The notes: generated from the sequence alone by a model not told the origin. DNA of 64,000 nucleotides from Nocardia goodfellowii (GCF_017875645.1 NZ_JAGGMR010000001.1:4650001-4714000), one strand, 5' to 3'. Counted from the first letter of the stretch, positions 40,436-49,739 are shown. Translations and numbers: made by a program.

Positions 40436-42487
40436 GTGGCCGACAGGGAAACCGGAAGCACATCGAGCGAGACGTCGTCGAGGATGTCCCGGCGCGGAGT
40501 GCTCGGCGCCGGTGCTGCTGGGCTGGCCGCGATCGGGGTCGGGGCTTCGTTGAGCGGTTGTGATTCCGCCGTGGAGGTCAACCCGTCGAGCAGTCAAACC
40601 GAGCCGACCGAGGCTATCGTCACGGCGAACAGGAATGTCGCCGCCACTCTGCCGTTCTCCGACACCACCGATTTCGCCGACGCCGACCGGGGTTTCCTCG
40701 CCGCGCTGCGACCCGGCACGGTCAAGGACGGCAGCGGAAAAGTCGTGTGGGACACCGAGTCCTACGGTTTCCTACAGGGCTCGTGCCCGGCGTCGGTCAA
40801 TCCCAGCCTGTGGCGGCACTCGCAGCTCACCGTCAAACAGGGTCTCTACGAAATCGCGCCCGGCTACTACCAGATCCGCGGGCTGGACCTGTCGAACATG
40901 ACGCTCATCGAGGGCGAACAAGGCGTGGTCGTCATCGACCCGCTGATCTCCACCGAAACCGCCGCCGCGGGGCTCGCGCTGTATCGGGCGCACCGCGGCA
41001 ACCGTCCGGTCACCGGTCTGATCTACACGCACTCCCATGTCGACCACTTCGGGGGAGCGCTCGGCGTGACCTCGCGCGAGGATGTCGAGGCCGGCCGCTG
41101 TCCGGTGCTCGCTCCGGCCGGGCTGGTCGAGCACGCGGTGGCCGAGAACATTTTCGCCGGCACCGCCATGGCGCGGCGCGCGGCCTACATGTACGGCGCG
41201 GCCCTGCCCCGCGGGCCGAAGGGCCAGGTCGGCGCCGGGCTCGGCCAGACCACTTCGGTCGGTACCGTCAGTCTGATCGCCCCGACTCGCGACATCACCA
41301 CCACCGGCCAGCAGGAGGTGGTCGACGGTGTCCGGATGGTGTTCCAGTTGACGCCCGGTACCGAGGCGCCCTCGGAAATGAACCTCTACTTCCCCGACCG
41401 CCGGATCCTTTGTATGGCCGAGAACGCGACGCATACCCTGCACAACCTGCTGACACTGCGCGGTGCGCTGGTGCGTGACCCGCATGTGTGGTCGAAATAC
41501 CTCACCGAATCCATCAATCTGTATGCGCGCCAGGCCGATCTGGTTTTCTCCTCGCATCATTGGCCGGTGTGGGGCACCGAGCGGATCGTCGAATTCCTTT
41601 CGCTGCAACGGGATCTGTACGGCTATCTCAACGATCAGACCTTGCGCTTGCTCAACCAGGGTTACGTCGGCAGCGAGATCGCCGAAATGATGCGCATGCC
41701 ACCCGCCCTCGAAAAGGCATGGAGCACACGCGGTTACTACGGTTCGGTCAGTCATAACGTGAAAGCCATCTACCAGCGCTACATGGGCTGGTTCGACGGC
41801 AATCCGGCGCACCTGTGGGAGCACCCGCCGGTGGAGGGCGCCAAGCGGCATGTCGACGCCATGGGTGGGGCCGACGAGGTGCTGCGCAAGGCGCAAAAAG
41901 CCTATGACGCGGCGGATTTCCGGTGGGCCGCGCAATTGATCAACTACGTCATCTTCGCCGAACCGGACCACAAGAAGGCAAAAGACCTGCAGGCCAGCAC
42001 GTTCGAGCAGCTCGGCTACGGTGCGGAGAACTCCACCTGGCGCAACTTCTACCTCTCCGGCGCCCACGAATTACGGCACGGTTCCTTCGGCACGCCGACC
42101 GCGGCCAATTCGCGGCAGATGCTCGCCGCGCTCTCGGTCGACCAAGCCTTCGACGCCATCTCGCTGAACCTCGACGGCCCGAAGGCCTGGGACACCCGCA
42201 TCGTCACCGACTGGACCTTCCCCGACGACAAACGCACGCGCCGTGCCGAACTGCGCAACGGTGTCTTCGTGCATTACGACCGCTGGCCCGGCGACAACCT
42301 GCCCGCCCCCGACGCGACCATCACTCTGACTCGCCTGGGATTCATTCAGAACATGATCGGCGGCGGCAATATGCAGGAGGCGGTCACGAAGGGCGATATC
42401 AAGGTCGACGGGAACGTTGCGGTGCTGTTGACGCTCAAGGGTCTGTTCGGCCGGCCGAATCCGGGTTTCGCCCTCGTCACGCCCTGA
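40436..42487 (+). CDS. Exported alkyl sulfatase (SDS hydrolase type)
   Basis: A 683-residue protein from GTG 40436. The N-terminus has a Tat motif (SRRGVLGAG, residues 18-26) followed by the lipobox LSGC, so it is predicted to fold inside, leave by Tat and become a lipoprotein. The metallo-beta-lactamase core has THSHVDHFGGALG, the zinc-binding HxHxDH. Later parts match the alkyl-sulfatase dimerisation domain and a C-terminal SCP2-like domain (RNGVFVHYDRWP, then LTLTRLGFIQ-like strand). SdsA1-type enzymes cleave primary alkyl sulfates to alcohol and sulfate, giving carbon and sulfur. It is under the divergent TetR gene. Confidence 0.93.
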   Translation: MADRETGSTSSETSSRMSRRGVLGAGAAGLAAIGVGASLSGCDSAVEVNPSSSQTEPTEAIVTANRNVAATLPFSDTTDFADADRGFLAALRPGTVKDGSGKVVWDTESYGFLQGSCPASVNPSLWRHSQLTVKQGLYEIAPGYYQIRGLDLSNMTLIEGEQGVVVIDPLISTETAAAGLALYRAHRGNRPVTGLIYTHSHVDHFGGALGVTSREDVEAGRCPVLAPAGLVEHAVAENIFAGTAMARRAAYMYGAALPRGPKGQVGAGLGQTTSVGTVSLIAPTRDITTTGQQEVVDGVRMVFQLTPGTEAPSEMNLYFPDRRILCMAENATHTLHNLLTLRGALVRDPHVWSKYLTESINLYARQADLVFSSHHWPVWGTERIVEFLSLQRDLYGYLNDQTLRLLNQGYVGSEIAEMMRMPPALEKAWSTRGYYGSVSHNVKAIYQRYMGWFDGNPAHLWEHPPVEGAKRHVDAMGGADEVLRKAQKAYDAADFRWAAQLINYVIFAEPDHKKAKDLQASTFEQLGYGAENSTWRNFYLSGAHELRHGSFGTPTAANSRQMLAALSVDQAFDAISLNLDGPKAWDTRIVTDWTFPDDKRTRRAELRNGVFVHYDRWPGDNLPAPDATITLTRLGFIQNMIGGGNMQEAVTKGDIKVDGNVAVLLTLKGLFGRPNPGFALVTP

Positions 42488-42531
42488 ACCGAGCTCGCAC
42501 GCCGCGAGTGCTGGCCGCGGCGCTCCGGGCT

Positions 42532-42768
42532 TCAGTTCGCGATAAGGGTGTTCGACATCGATCTCGGGTACGCGTCGGCGCGACTCGCCGACGGGGCCGC
42601 GAGGGTGCTGTCTTGCCGAAAGCTGGATCGCACCTTCGCTGAGAGAACCGCGACGGTTGATGCGTGAACGGCAATGACCGCCAGCGAACCTGCTCCGATC
42701 ACAGTTAGCAACGCATCCACGACGTACTCGCCCTTTCGGTATGGCGGGTACTGGGTGACCCGCTCCAT
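42532..42768 (-). CDS. Small membrane protein, uncertain
   Basis: A 78-residue frame from ATG 42768 with one clear membrane segment (ALLTVIGAGSLAVIAVHA, near residues 19-36) after a short polar start MERVTQYPPYRKGEY and a polar tail. The ribosome-binding site is weak and the opposite strand is also open, so coding status is uncertain. No family is recognised. Confidence 0.42.
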   Translation of the reverse strand: MERVTQYPPYRKGEYVVDALLTVIGAGSLAVIAVHASTVAVLSAKVRSSFRQDSTLAAPSASRADAYPRSMSNTLIAN

Positions 42769-42814
42769 GTCTCAACATGCCCGGGCGATCGAGGATCAAA
42801 CAGGTTTATTGCGA

Positions 42815-43309
42815 TCAGGCGTCGAGGACCTGCGCGGCGCGGGTGACGACGGGCGGCAGGACCGACCAGGGGAAGTTGATCCAGCGGTCGGTGCGCTTCC
42901 ATACGTACTCACAGTCGACCTCGGAATGCGGCTTCTGATAGATCACCGCGCAGCGCACCTCGGCGACCTTGTCGGCGCAGAAGTCACGCACCAATTTCAG
43001 GGTCGCGCCGGTGTCGGCGACGTCGTCGGCGACCAGCACGCGCGCCCCGGCCAGGTCGACCGCCTGGGGGACGGGCGGCAGCATGACGGGCAGTTCCAGG
43101 CGCTGGTCGACACCGGTATAGAACTCGACGTTCATGACGTGCAGGTTCTTCACGTCGAGGGCATAGCCGAGCGCACCCGCGACGAACAGTCCACCGCGGG
43201 CGATGGACAGGATGAGGTCCGGTTCGAACCCGTCGTCGGCGATCTGCTCGGCGAGCGTGCGGCTCGCGGAACCGAACAGATCCCAGGTGAGTTCTTCCCG
43301 ATCCGACAT
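42815..43309 (-). CDS. Phosphoribosyltransferase
   Basis: A 164-residue protein from ATG 43309. The PRPP loop is VLVADDVADTGATLKL near residues 93-108 (two acids, then DTGAT), preceded by LILSIARGGLFVAGAL, the PPi-binding strand. The C-terminus YVWKRTDRWINFPWS supplies the hood region typical of xanthine/hypoxanthine-type enzymes. It should transfer a purine or related base to PRPP in salvage. It lies downstream of the pdh operon but beyond a strong terminator, so it has its own transcript. Confidence 0.9.
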   Translation of the reverse strand: MSDREELTWDLFGSASRTLAEQIADDGFEPDLILSIARGGLFVAGALGYALDVKNLHVMNVEFYTGVDQRLELPVMLPPVPQAVDLAGARVLVADDVADTGATLKLVRDFCADKVAEVRCAVIYQKPHSEVDCEYVWKRTDRWINFPWSVLPPVVTRAAQVLDA

Positions 43310-43347
43310 GTGCGGCTCCTTCGATGCTGGTGGGAAAGAACCTAGAC

Positions 43348-43391
43348 CATGCGCGGAGCCGCCGGTCGGCTGACCGGCGGCTCCGCGCATG
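43348..43391 (-). terminator. Very strong hairpin terminator of the pdh operon
   Basis: The arms 43348-43367 (starting CATGCGCGGAGCC) and 43372-43391 (ending CTCCGCGCATG) are perfect reverse complements of 20 bases with loop GGCT. It is 18 bases past the E2 stop on the minus strand and 39 bases before the phosphoribosyltransferase start. Confidence 0.85.
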
Positions 43392-43408
43392 CCCGGTGCG
43401 GTGCGCCG

Positions 43409-44725
43409 CTACGTCACGATGCGCAGCGGGTGCTCGAGCAGATCCTTCACTTGCGCCAGGAACTGGGCCGCTACCGCCCCGTCGATGGCGCGATGATCGG
43501 CGGACATGGTGAGGCGCAGGATCTTTCGGTTCACCACCTGCCCGTCGCGCAGCCGCACTTCGTCGATGGCCGCACCCACCGCGAGAATGGCGGCCTCGGG
43601 CGGATTGATCACCGCGGTGAAGTGCTCGATACCGAACATGCCCAGGTTGGAGATGGTGAAGGTGCCCCCGCTCATCTCATCGGCGCGCAGTTTACGGTCC
43701 CGGGCGCGTTCGGCCTTGTCGCGAATTTCGGCGGCGATGGCCGAGACGCTTTTGCGGTCGGCGTCCTTGATCACCGGCACCAGCAGCCCGGCCGGGGTCG
43801 CCACCGCGATGCCCAGGTGAATCCCGTTGTGCCGCAACAGCTTGTCCCCGGCAAAGGAGACATTGACCGTCGGATTCGCGCGCAGGGCTACGGCGACACC
43901 CTTGACCAGCAGGTCGTTGAGGCTGACCTTGCCCGCGCCGGACTCGCCCAGCGTGGCGTTCACCTGGCCGCGGAACTCGAACAGGTCGGTCACGTCGATA
44001 GCGCTGGTCAGATAAATGTGCGGGGCTTGCTGCTTGCTTTCCGTGAGTCTCCCGGCCGACACCCGCTGAATGGTGGACAGCGGGATTTCCTCGTAGCTAC
44101 CCGACGCCGGCGGAGCGGTCTGCGGCACGACCGCCGCCGGGGCCGCGGCGGCGGTGAGTTTCGTTGCGGCATGGGCTGATTCGACGTCCAGCTTGGTAAC
44201 CCGGCCACCGGGGCCGGTGCCGGTCACGGCGGCGAGGTCCACGCCGAGCTCGCGGGCGATCTTGCGAGCCAACGGCGAGGACTTCTGCCTCGCGCCGGAT
44301 TCACCGCCTGTCGATTCGATCGCGTGCGTGCGCTCGGCGACGGGGTCTTCGAGCCGAGCGCTTCCGGCGGACTCCGGCGCCGACGTGTGCGCGCCGCCGG
44401 GGTCTCCGAGCGGAGCATTCCCGGCGGAACCAGGACCGGTACTCGATGCGGCGGGCGGCGTCGATGTGCTCGCCGCCGCCGCTGCGCCGCTACCGTCGCC
44501 GACGATGGCGATCGGTTCACCGATCGGGACTCGGGTACCGGCCTCGGCGATGATCCGCTCTAGCACGCCGTCGTCGTAGGCCTCGAGCTCCATGAGCGCC
44601 TTGTCGGTCTCGATCTCCGCGACGATCTCGCCGCGGACGATCTTCTCACCCACCTTTTTGAGCCAGGCGGAGACGACACCGTCTTCCATGGTGTCCGACA
44701 ACCGGGGCATGGTGATTTCAGGCAT
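43409..44725 (-). CDS. E2 dihydrolipoamide acyltransferase of a 2-oxoacid dehydrogenase
   Basis: A 438-residue protein from ATG 44725. The N-terminal lipoyl domain has the lipoylated Lys42 in EIETDKALMELEAY. An alanine/proline/serine linker follows, then the E3-binding domain (SSPLARKIARELGVD and GTGPGGRVTKLDVE), and the catalytic domain ending with SADHRAIDGAV, the active-site His and Asp. There is one lipoyl domain. E2 forms the core of the complex and passes the acetyl (or acyl) group to CoA. It is the last gene of the operon lpd-E1alpha-E1beta-E2. Confidence 0.93.
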   Translation of the reverse strand: MPEITMPRLSDTMEDGVVSAWLKKVGEKIVRGEIVAEIETDKALMELEAYDDGVLERIIAEAGTRVPIGEPIAIVGDGSGAAAAASTSTPPAASSTGPGSAGNAPLGDPGGAHTSAPESAGSARLEDPVAERTHAIESTGGESGARQKSSPLARKIARELGVDLAAVTGTGPGGRVTKLDVESAHAATKLTAAAAPAAVVPQTAPPASGSYEEIPLSTIQRVSAGRLTESKQQAPHIYLTSAIDVTDLFEFRGQVNATLGESGAGKVSLNDLLVKGVAVALRANPTVNVSFAGDKLLRHNGIHLGIAVATPAGLLVPVIKDADRKSVSAIAAEIRDKAERARDRKLRADEMSGGTFTISNLGMFGIEHFTAVINPPEAAILAVGAAIDEVRLRDGQVVNRKILRLTMSADHRAIDGAVAAQFLAQVKDLLEHPLRIVT

Positions 44726-44742
44726 GTTCTCTTTCTCCGGGC

Positions 44743-45735
44743 TCAGCGTCGCTTGCCGACGGCGGCAAGGGTTTCCCGTGCGGCGGTGTACAGCGAGTCG
44801 GCGGACGGCAGGGCCAGCTTCTCCAGCGGCTTGGCGTAGGGCAGCGGAACCTCCGCCATCGCCACGCGGCGTACCGGTGCGTCGAGGTAGTCGAACGCGC
44901 CATCGGAGATGGACGCCGCCACCTCCGCGCCGATGCCGTAGGTGAGCCAGTCGTCCTCGCCGATCACCGCGCAACCGGTCTTCCGGACCGAACGCACCAG
45001 CGTGTCGCGGTCCAGCGGCCGCAGGCTGCGCAGATCGATGACCTCAGCCGAAATGCCCTCCGCGGCCAGCTTTTCCGCCACCTGGGTACAGATCGTGGCC
45101 ATGCGGGAGTACCCGATGAGGGTGATGTCGGTACCTTCGCGAGTAACGGCCGCCTTGCCGATCTCCACGCGCGGAAGGTCTTCCGGCACTTCGCCCTTGG
45201 TGTTGTAGAGCGACAGGTTTTCCAGGAACAGCACCGGGTCGTCGTCCTCGATCGCGGCCTTGAGCAGCGCGCGCGCATCGGCGGGTGTGCTCGGCGCGAC
45301 CACCTTCAGGCCGGGCACGAACGCGTAGTACAGCTCGATGTTCTGGGAGTGCGTGGCGCCCAACTGTTGTCCACCGCCGCCCGGCGTGCGAATGACCATG
45401 GGCACACTGGTCTGTCCGCCGAACATGCCGTAGATCTTGGCGGCGTGATTGACGATCTGATCCAGCGCCAGCAGCGAGAAGTTGATCGTCATGATCTCGA
45501 CCACCGGGCGCAGACCCAGCATGGCCGCGCCGATCGCGGCACCGACGAAACCTTCCTCGGCGATAGGGGTGTCGCGCACCCGCTTCTCGCCGAATTCGTC
45601 GAGCAGACCGGCGGTGATCTTGTAGGAGCCTTCGAATATCCCGATTTCCTCCCCGATGAGGAAGACGTCGTCGTCGCGCCGCATCTCCTCGCGGAGGGTT
45701 TCGCGCAGCGCTTCGCGATAGGTCATGACAGCCAC
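44743..45735 (-). CDS. E1 beta subunit, pyruvate-dehydrogenase type
   Basis: A 330-residue protein from GTG 45735. Family marks are FLIGEEIGIFEGSYKITAGL, EEGFVGAAIGAAMLGLRPVV, GGGGQQLGATHSQN and the C-terminal Rossmann-like half with VIDLRSLRPLDRDTL. With E1 alpha it forms the alpha2beta2 thiamine-diphosphate decarboxylase. EDGFVG/ATHSQ versions are typical of pyruvate or acetoin substrates. It starts 10 bases after the E1 alpha stop. Confidence 0.93.
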   Translation of the reverse strand: MAVMTYREALRETLREEMRRDDDVFLIGEEIGIFEGSYKITAGLLDEFGEKRVRDTPIAEEGFVGAAIGAAMLGLRPVVEIMTINFSLLALDQIVNHAAKIYGMFGGQTSVPMVIRTPGGGGQQLGATHSQNIELYYAFVPGLKVVAPSTPADARALLKAAIEDDDPVLFLENLSLYNTKGEVPEDLPRVEIGKAAVTREGTDITLIGYSRMATICTQVAEKLAAEGISAEVIDLRSLRPLDRDTLVRSVRKTGCAVIGEDDWLTYGIGAEVAASISDGAFDYLDAPVRRVAMAEVPLPYAKPLEKLALPSADSLYTAARETLAAVGKRR

Positions 45736-45745
45736 GGTGATGTCC

Positions 45746-46861
45746 TTAGTGGGTGAAGAGCGGATCGGCGGGCAGGCGGCGGGAATCGCCGGCGACCGGC
45801 GTCGCGTAGTTGAAGTCGAACAGGCTCGAGGGCTCGGGATGCGGGCTGGCGTCGGCGAATTCGACGGCGGCGGCGACCGCCGCGGCGACCTCGTTGTCGA
45901 TGGCCGCGACCGAATCCTCGGTCAGGACACCGGCTTCCAGCAGGGCGGCGTGCCAGCGCAGGATCGGATCGTTCTCCCGGGCGACCGATACGGCCTCGGT
46001 GCTGCGGTATTTCGCCGGATCGACCACGGAGTGACCCTTCAGGCGGTAGCTCACCGCTTCCAGCAGCGCGGGCTTGCCCTCGCGCCGCGCGGTCTCGATG
46101 AGTTCGCTCGCCACGTCGCGGACGGCCAGTACGTCAGTGCCGTCGACGCGTTCGCCACGCATCCGATAGGCGGACGCGCGCTTCCACAGATCGGGCTCGG
46201 CGGAGGACTTTTCGACCGTGGTCCCCATGCCGGTCTGGTTGTTGATCACCAGGAACACGATCGGCAGGTGCCACAGCGCGGCGATATTCAGCGATTCGTG
46301 GAAAGCGCCGATATTGGTGGTGCCCTCGCCCATCTGGCAGATCACGACGTCGTCGCCACCGCGGTAGTCGATGGCCAATGCCGCGCCGACGGCCAGCGGC
46401 ACCTGGCCGCCGACGATGGCGTACCCGCCCAGCAGCCGAGTCGCGGTGTCGTACATATGCATCGAGCCGCCCCAGCCCTTGGAGGTGCCGGTGGAGCGAC
46501 CATAGAGCTCGGCCATGACCCGGCCGGGCTCGATGCCTTTGGCCAGTGCGTAGCCGTGTTCGCGGTAGTTGGTGAACAGGTAGTCGGTGGGTCGCATGGC
46601 CGCGCCCATGCCGACGACGGTCGCCTCCTCGCCCAGATTCAGGTGGCAGTACCCGCCGATCTTGGCCTGCTGGTAGCTCTGCGCGGTCCGCTCCTCGAAG
46701 CGGCGCACCAGCAGCATGTCGCGGTACAGGGTGCGCAGACTGCCGGGATCTTCGGCGGCGATCCGGGATTCGATCGAGCTCGCAGTGGTGGCGCTGCCCG
46801 CGCTCTCGGCCGGGCGAGCCGCTTTACGGGCGGATTTGCGGGGTGCGGTGCTGGTGGTCAC
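45746..46861 (-). CDS. E1 alpha subunit, pyruvate-dehydrogenase type
   Basis: A 371-residue protein. GTG 46861 was chosen because GAGGAG lies seven bases upstream; the frame is also open to TTG 46876. The first 40 residues are an alanine/arginine-rich extension that may be flexible. The thiamine diphosphate motif runs from GEGTTNIGAFHESLN to INN (near residue 190). YREHGYALAKG and YRLKGHSVVDPAKYRS contain the phosphate- and substrate-loop histidines and favour pyruvate over branched-chain acids. Acetoin remains possible. It is coupled between lpd and E1 beta. Confidence 0.93.
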   Translation of the reverse strand: MTTSTAPRKSARKAARPAESAGSATTASSIESRIAAEDPGSLRTLYRDMLLVRRFEERTAQSYQQAKIGGYCHLNLGEEATVVGMGAAMRPTDYLFTNYREHGYALAKGIEPGRVMAELYGRSTGTSKGWGGSMHMYDTATRLLGGYAIVGGQVPLAVGAALAIDYRGGDDVVICQMGEGTTNIGAFHESLNIAALWHLPIVFLVINNQTGMGTTVEKSSAEPDLWKRASAYRMRGERVDGTDVLAVRDVASELIETARREGKPALLEAVSYRLKGHSVVDPAKYRSTEAVSVARENDPILRWHAALLEAGVLTEDSVAAIDNEVAAAVAAAVEFADASPHPEPSSLFDFNYATPVAGDSRRLPADPLFTH

Positions 46862-46872
46862 GAGGGGTCTCC

Positions 46873-48330
46873 TCAACGCTTCCGGGGCGGGGCGATGTGT
46901 ACCGGCAGGCCGAGCCCGGTCAGGGCGGCCTCCATACCGATCTCGCCGAGGGTGGGGTGGGCATGGATGGTGCCGGCGAGCTCGTCGAGCGTCGCTTCCA
47001 GCGAGATCGCCAGTGCGCCTTCGGTAATCAGGTCGCTGGCCGACGGGCCGATGATGTGCACGCCGAGGACTTCTTGATGCTGTTGCCCCGCGACGATCTT
47101 CAGGAACCCCTCGGTCTCGCCGAAGGACTTGGCCCGGCCCAGGGCCGCGAACGGGAACTTGGCGGTGCGTACTTCGTGCCCGGCGGCGCGAGCCGCGTCC
47201 TCGGTGAGCCCGACACTGGCGATCTCGGGGTGGGTGAACGTCGCCGCCGGAATCACGGTGTAGTCGATGTGGGCCGCGTGGCCGGCGATGACATCGGCGG
47301 CGGTCAGGCCCTGATGCGAGGCCACGTGCGCGAGCAGCGCCTTGCCGGTGACATCGCCGATCGCGTAGACGTGTTCGACATCGGTGCGCAGGTGGTCGTC
47401 GACAGCGATGAAACCTCTTGCGTCCGTGACGATTCCGGTGGCGTCCAGGCCGAGATCGGCGGTATTCGGGCGACGGCCCACACCGACCAGCACCACGTCG
47501 GCATCGAGTTCGCGGGCCCCTGGTCCGCCGACGCGCACGCGCAGGCCGTCTTCGGCCTGGTCGATGCCGGTGACGGTCGAACCGGTCAGCACGGTGATGC
47601 CGCGTTTGCCGAACGAGCGCCCCAGCGCGACTCCGATGTCCTTGTCTTCCAAGGGAACCAGGCGATCCTGCATCTCGACGACGGTGACCGCGCTACCGAA
47701 GGTCGCGAACAAGCTGGCCCATTCCGCCCCGACCGCGCTGCCGCCGATCACGACCAGCCGACCCGGCACTTCGGTCAGGCCGAACGCGCCGTCGGAGGTG
47801 ACCACTCCCGGCAGATCCGCACCCGGGACGGGCAGCAGCGCGGGGACCGAACCGGTCGCGATGATCACGTCGGTCGCGCTGAGCGTGCGGGTGCGCACAG
47901 CGGTCGGCGCGGCCGCGTAGCGCGGGCCGCCGGCGAAGATCGGCGACGCGCCCGCTTCGTAGACCTCGACGGTCGTCGGACCGGTGAACCGCGCGTGCCC
48001 CTCGACCACCGTGACGCCATTGGCCTTCAGCAGGCCCGCGCCACCATCGGTGAGTTCCTTGACGATGCCGTCCTTGCGCTGCCGGACGGCGGCGAAATCG
48101 AAGCGGACGTTCTCGGCATGGACGCCGAAATCGACTGCGTCCTTGACGGTTTGGAAGACTTCGGCCGACCGCAGCATGGCCTTGGTCGGAATGCAGCCCC
48201 AGTTCAGGCAGACTCCGCCCGGGCGCTCCTTCTCGACCAGGCCGACGCGCAGTCCCCGCTGGGCGGCGCGAATGGCCGCGACGTACCCGCCGGGACCACC
48301 GCCCACCACCAGAAGATCGAAATCCGGCAC
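46873..48330 (-). CDS. lpdA: Dihydrolipoyl dehydrogenase (E3)
   Basis: A 485-residue flavoprotein from GTG 48330, with GAGGAG upstream. FAD-binding VVGGGPGGYVAA at residues 8-19, redox disulfide CLNWGC (Cys41 and Cys46), NAD-binding VVIGGSAVGAEWASL in the middle, and the C-terminal His-Glu pair in HAHPTLGEIGMEA. It reoxidises dihydrolipoamide with NAD. Its place as the first gene of the pdh operon is unusual, as E3 is more often last. A hairpin precedes it in the leader. Confidence 0.95.
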   Translation of the reverse strand: MPDFDLLVVGGGPGGYVAAIRAAQRGLRVGLVEKERPGGVCLNWGCIPTKAMLRSAEVFQTVKDAVDFGVHAENVRFDFAAVRQRKDGIVKELTDGGAGLLKANGVTVVEGHARFTGPTTVEVYEAGASPIFAGGPRYAAAPTAVRTRTLSATDVIIATGSVPALLPVPGADLPGVVTSDGAFGLTEVPGRLVVIGGSAVGAEWASLFATFGSAVTVVEMQDRLVPLEDKDIGVALGRSFGKRGITVLTGSTVTGIDQAEDGLRVRVGGPGARELDADVVLVGVGRRPNTADLGLDATGIVTDARGFIAVDDHLRTDVEHVYAIGDVTGKALLAHVASHQGLTAADVIAGHAAHIDYTVIPAATFTHPEIASVGLTEDAARAAGHEVRTAKFPFAALGRAKSFGETEGFLKIVAGQQHQEVLGVHIIGPSASDLITEGALAISLEATLDELAGTIHAHPTLGEIGMEAALTGLGLPVHIAPPRKR

Positions 48331-48350
48331 TCGTGGTGCTCCTCATCCTC

Positions 48351-48394
48351 GAATGAAACCCACCCGCCTCGGTTGGAGTGCGGGTGATTCATTC
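48351..48394 (-). promoter_or_regulatory. Inverted repeat in the leader of the pdh operon
   Basis: GAATGAAACCCACCCGC (48351-48367) and GCGGGTGATTCATTC (48380-48394) pair with a two-base bulge over a 12-base loop. The element is 20 bases upstream of the lpd start and 100 bases downstream of the PucR-type gene stop. It could terminate that gene, or be an operator or attenuator for the pdh operon. Confidence 0.5.
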
Positions 48395-48495
48395 GAGTTT
48401 TGTGGTGACCGGATGCACAAACAATGATCTCGAAGTCCAAGGATCCGGCACCGGAACTGGGCGCTGCGCCCAATCTTGCTGGAACGGGAGCCGGG

Positions 48496-49695
48496 TCAGT
48501 CGCCCGCGTGCCCACCGAGTTCGAGTGCGGCCAGCGCGAGGGAGAGTTCCAGATAGGAGCGCTGCCCCTCCAGCGGGCGACCGAGCAAGGTGCTGATGCG
48601 CTGCAACCGGTTGATCACCGTGTTGCGATGGCAGTGCAGGCGCGGCGCGGCATTGGCCGCCGAACAGTTCTCGCCGAGCCAGACGCTGAGGGTGCGCAAC
48701 AGCACGTCGCGCTCTTTGACCGGCAACGCGAGCACCGGGCCGAGGGCGTGCGTCACCAGCAGCTGTGTCAGGTCGGTCGACCGCAGCAGGAGGGCTTCGG
48801 GATAGCACTCGTCGAGCGAAACGAGGACGCCCACAGCATTTTCGGGCACCGTGTCGAGTGCGAGCAGGGCCAGCTTGTGCGCGGTGTCGAGCTCGGCCAG
48901 TCCCGAAACGACGGGGGAGACCGCTGCCCGCCCGCGCACCCGCGGCCGCAGCAGTTGCAGGGCGGGCTCGGCCTTGCGATGTTCCAGCGCCACCAGCCCG
49001 ACCGTGGAGTCCGCCCGATCGTGCCATGCCGAGCGAATCCCCATGGCGGCCAACACCGTTTCCGAGCCGGTGGGCATCGGATGCGCCGCGCCGCGGGCCA
49101 CCAGCACGACATAGCCGCCGTGCACCGGCAGGTTCAACTCCCGGGCCGCCCGTGCCGCGAACAGCGCGTCGTGCGCGCGCCCGGCGAGCATGTCCTCGAT
49201 CAGTCCGTGCCGGCGCCGCTCATCGCGCCGGACCCGATCCAGCTCGGTATTGCGATACGAGGTGACCAGGGCCGACGACATGCCGTCGATGACCGCCCAC
49301 ATCGTCGTCCCGGCCTCCCGGAAATCGCCGGGCGGCGCATCCTCGGCCTTGTCGAGCAAAGCCTCCCACACGATGCGCCCGCCGAGCCGGAAGGTCCGCA
49401 ACATCGCCTCGAGCGGCACGCCCTGCTCCGCGCGTGACGCACCGATCGACGCGGCGACGTCATCGCGCTCGGCCCCCGCGCCCTTCCCGCTCAGTAGGTC
49501 CACGACCCGGGTGAGGAACCGCTGGCAGCCCTCCCGCAGGTCCGCGCGCGTCACCGCCGAGTAGTCGGTCCACTCCGGATTGTCGGTGAAGACGGCCGCC
49601 ATCAACCGTTGCGTCAGTTCGGGTATCTCGCTGCGCAGTGCCGCGGCCAGTTCCGGTGAGCTCGCCACGGGCTCGCCTTTCTCGGGGGCCGTCAC
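48496..49695 (-). CDS. PucR/CdaR-type transcriptional regulator
   Basis: A 399-residue protein from GTG 49695. The N-terminal helical part (about 1-170) is RsbR-like, the middle holds a GGDEF-like degenerate domain, and the C-terminal 60 residues are the PucR helix-turn-helix (LHCHRNTVINRLQRISTLLG near residues 355-374). It is encoded immediately upstream of the lpd-E1-E2 operon on the same strand with 165 bases between. Control of the dehydrogenase is the likely role, sensing a metabolite. No other target is nearby. Confidence 0.9.
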   Translation of the reverse strand: MTAPEKGEPVASSPELAAALRSEIPELTQRLMAAVFTDNPEWTDYSAVTRADLREGCQRFLTRVVDLLSGKGAGAERDDVAASIGASRAEQGVPLEAMLRTFRLGGRIVWEALLDKAEDAPPGDFREAGTTMWAVIDGMSSALVTSYRNTELDRVRRDERRRHGLIEDMLAGRAHDALFAARAARELNLPVHGGYVVLVARGAAHPMPTGSETVLAAMGIRSAWHDRADSTVGLVALEHRKAEPALQLLRPRVRGRAAVSPVVSGLAELDTAHKLALLALDTVPENAVGVLVSLDECYPEALLLRSTDLTQLLVTHALGPVLALPVKERDVLLRTLSVWLGENCSAANAAPRLHCHRNTVINRLQRISTLLGRPLEGQRSYLELSLALAALELGGHAGD

Positions 49696-49739
49696 ATCGA
49701 CGCAGGCTACGCCAGCCGTACCGGGTCCGGGAATCGACC

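Noticed and set aside
45725..48387. Very long open frames (450 and 514 codons) on the plus strand opposite the pdh operon
   Set aside because: They mirror the high-GC third positions of the real minus-strand genes. The encoded sequences lack domain character, while the minus strand gives complete E3, E1 and E2 families.
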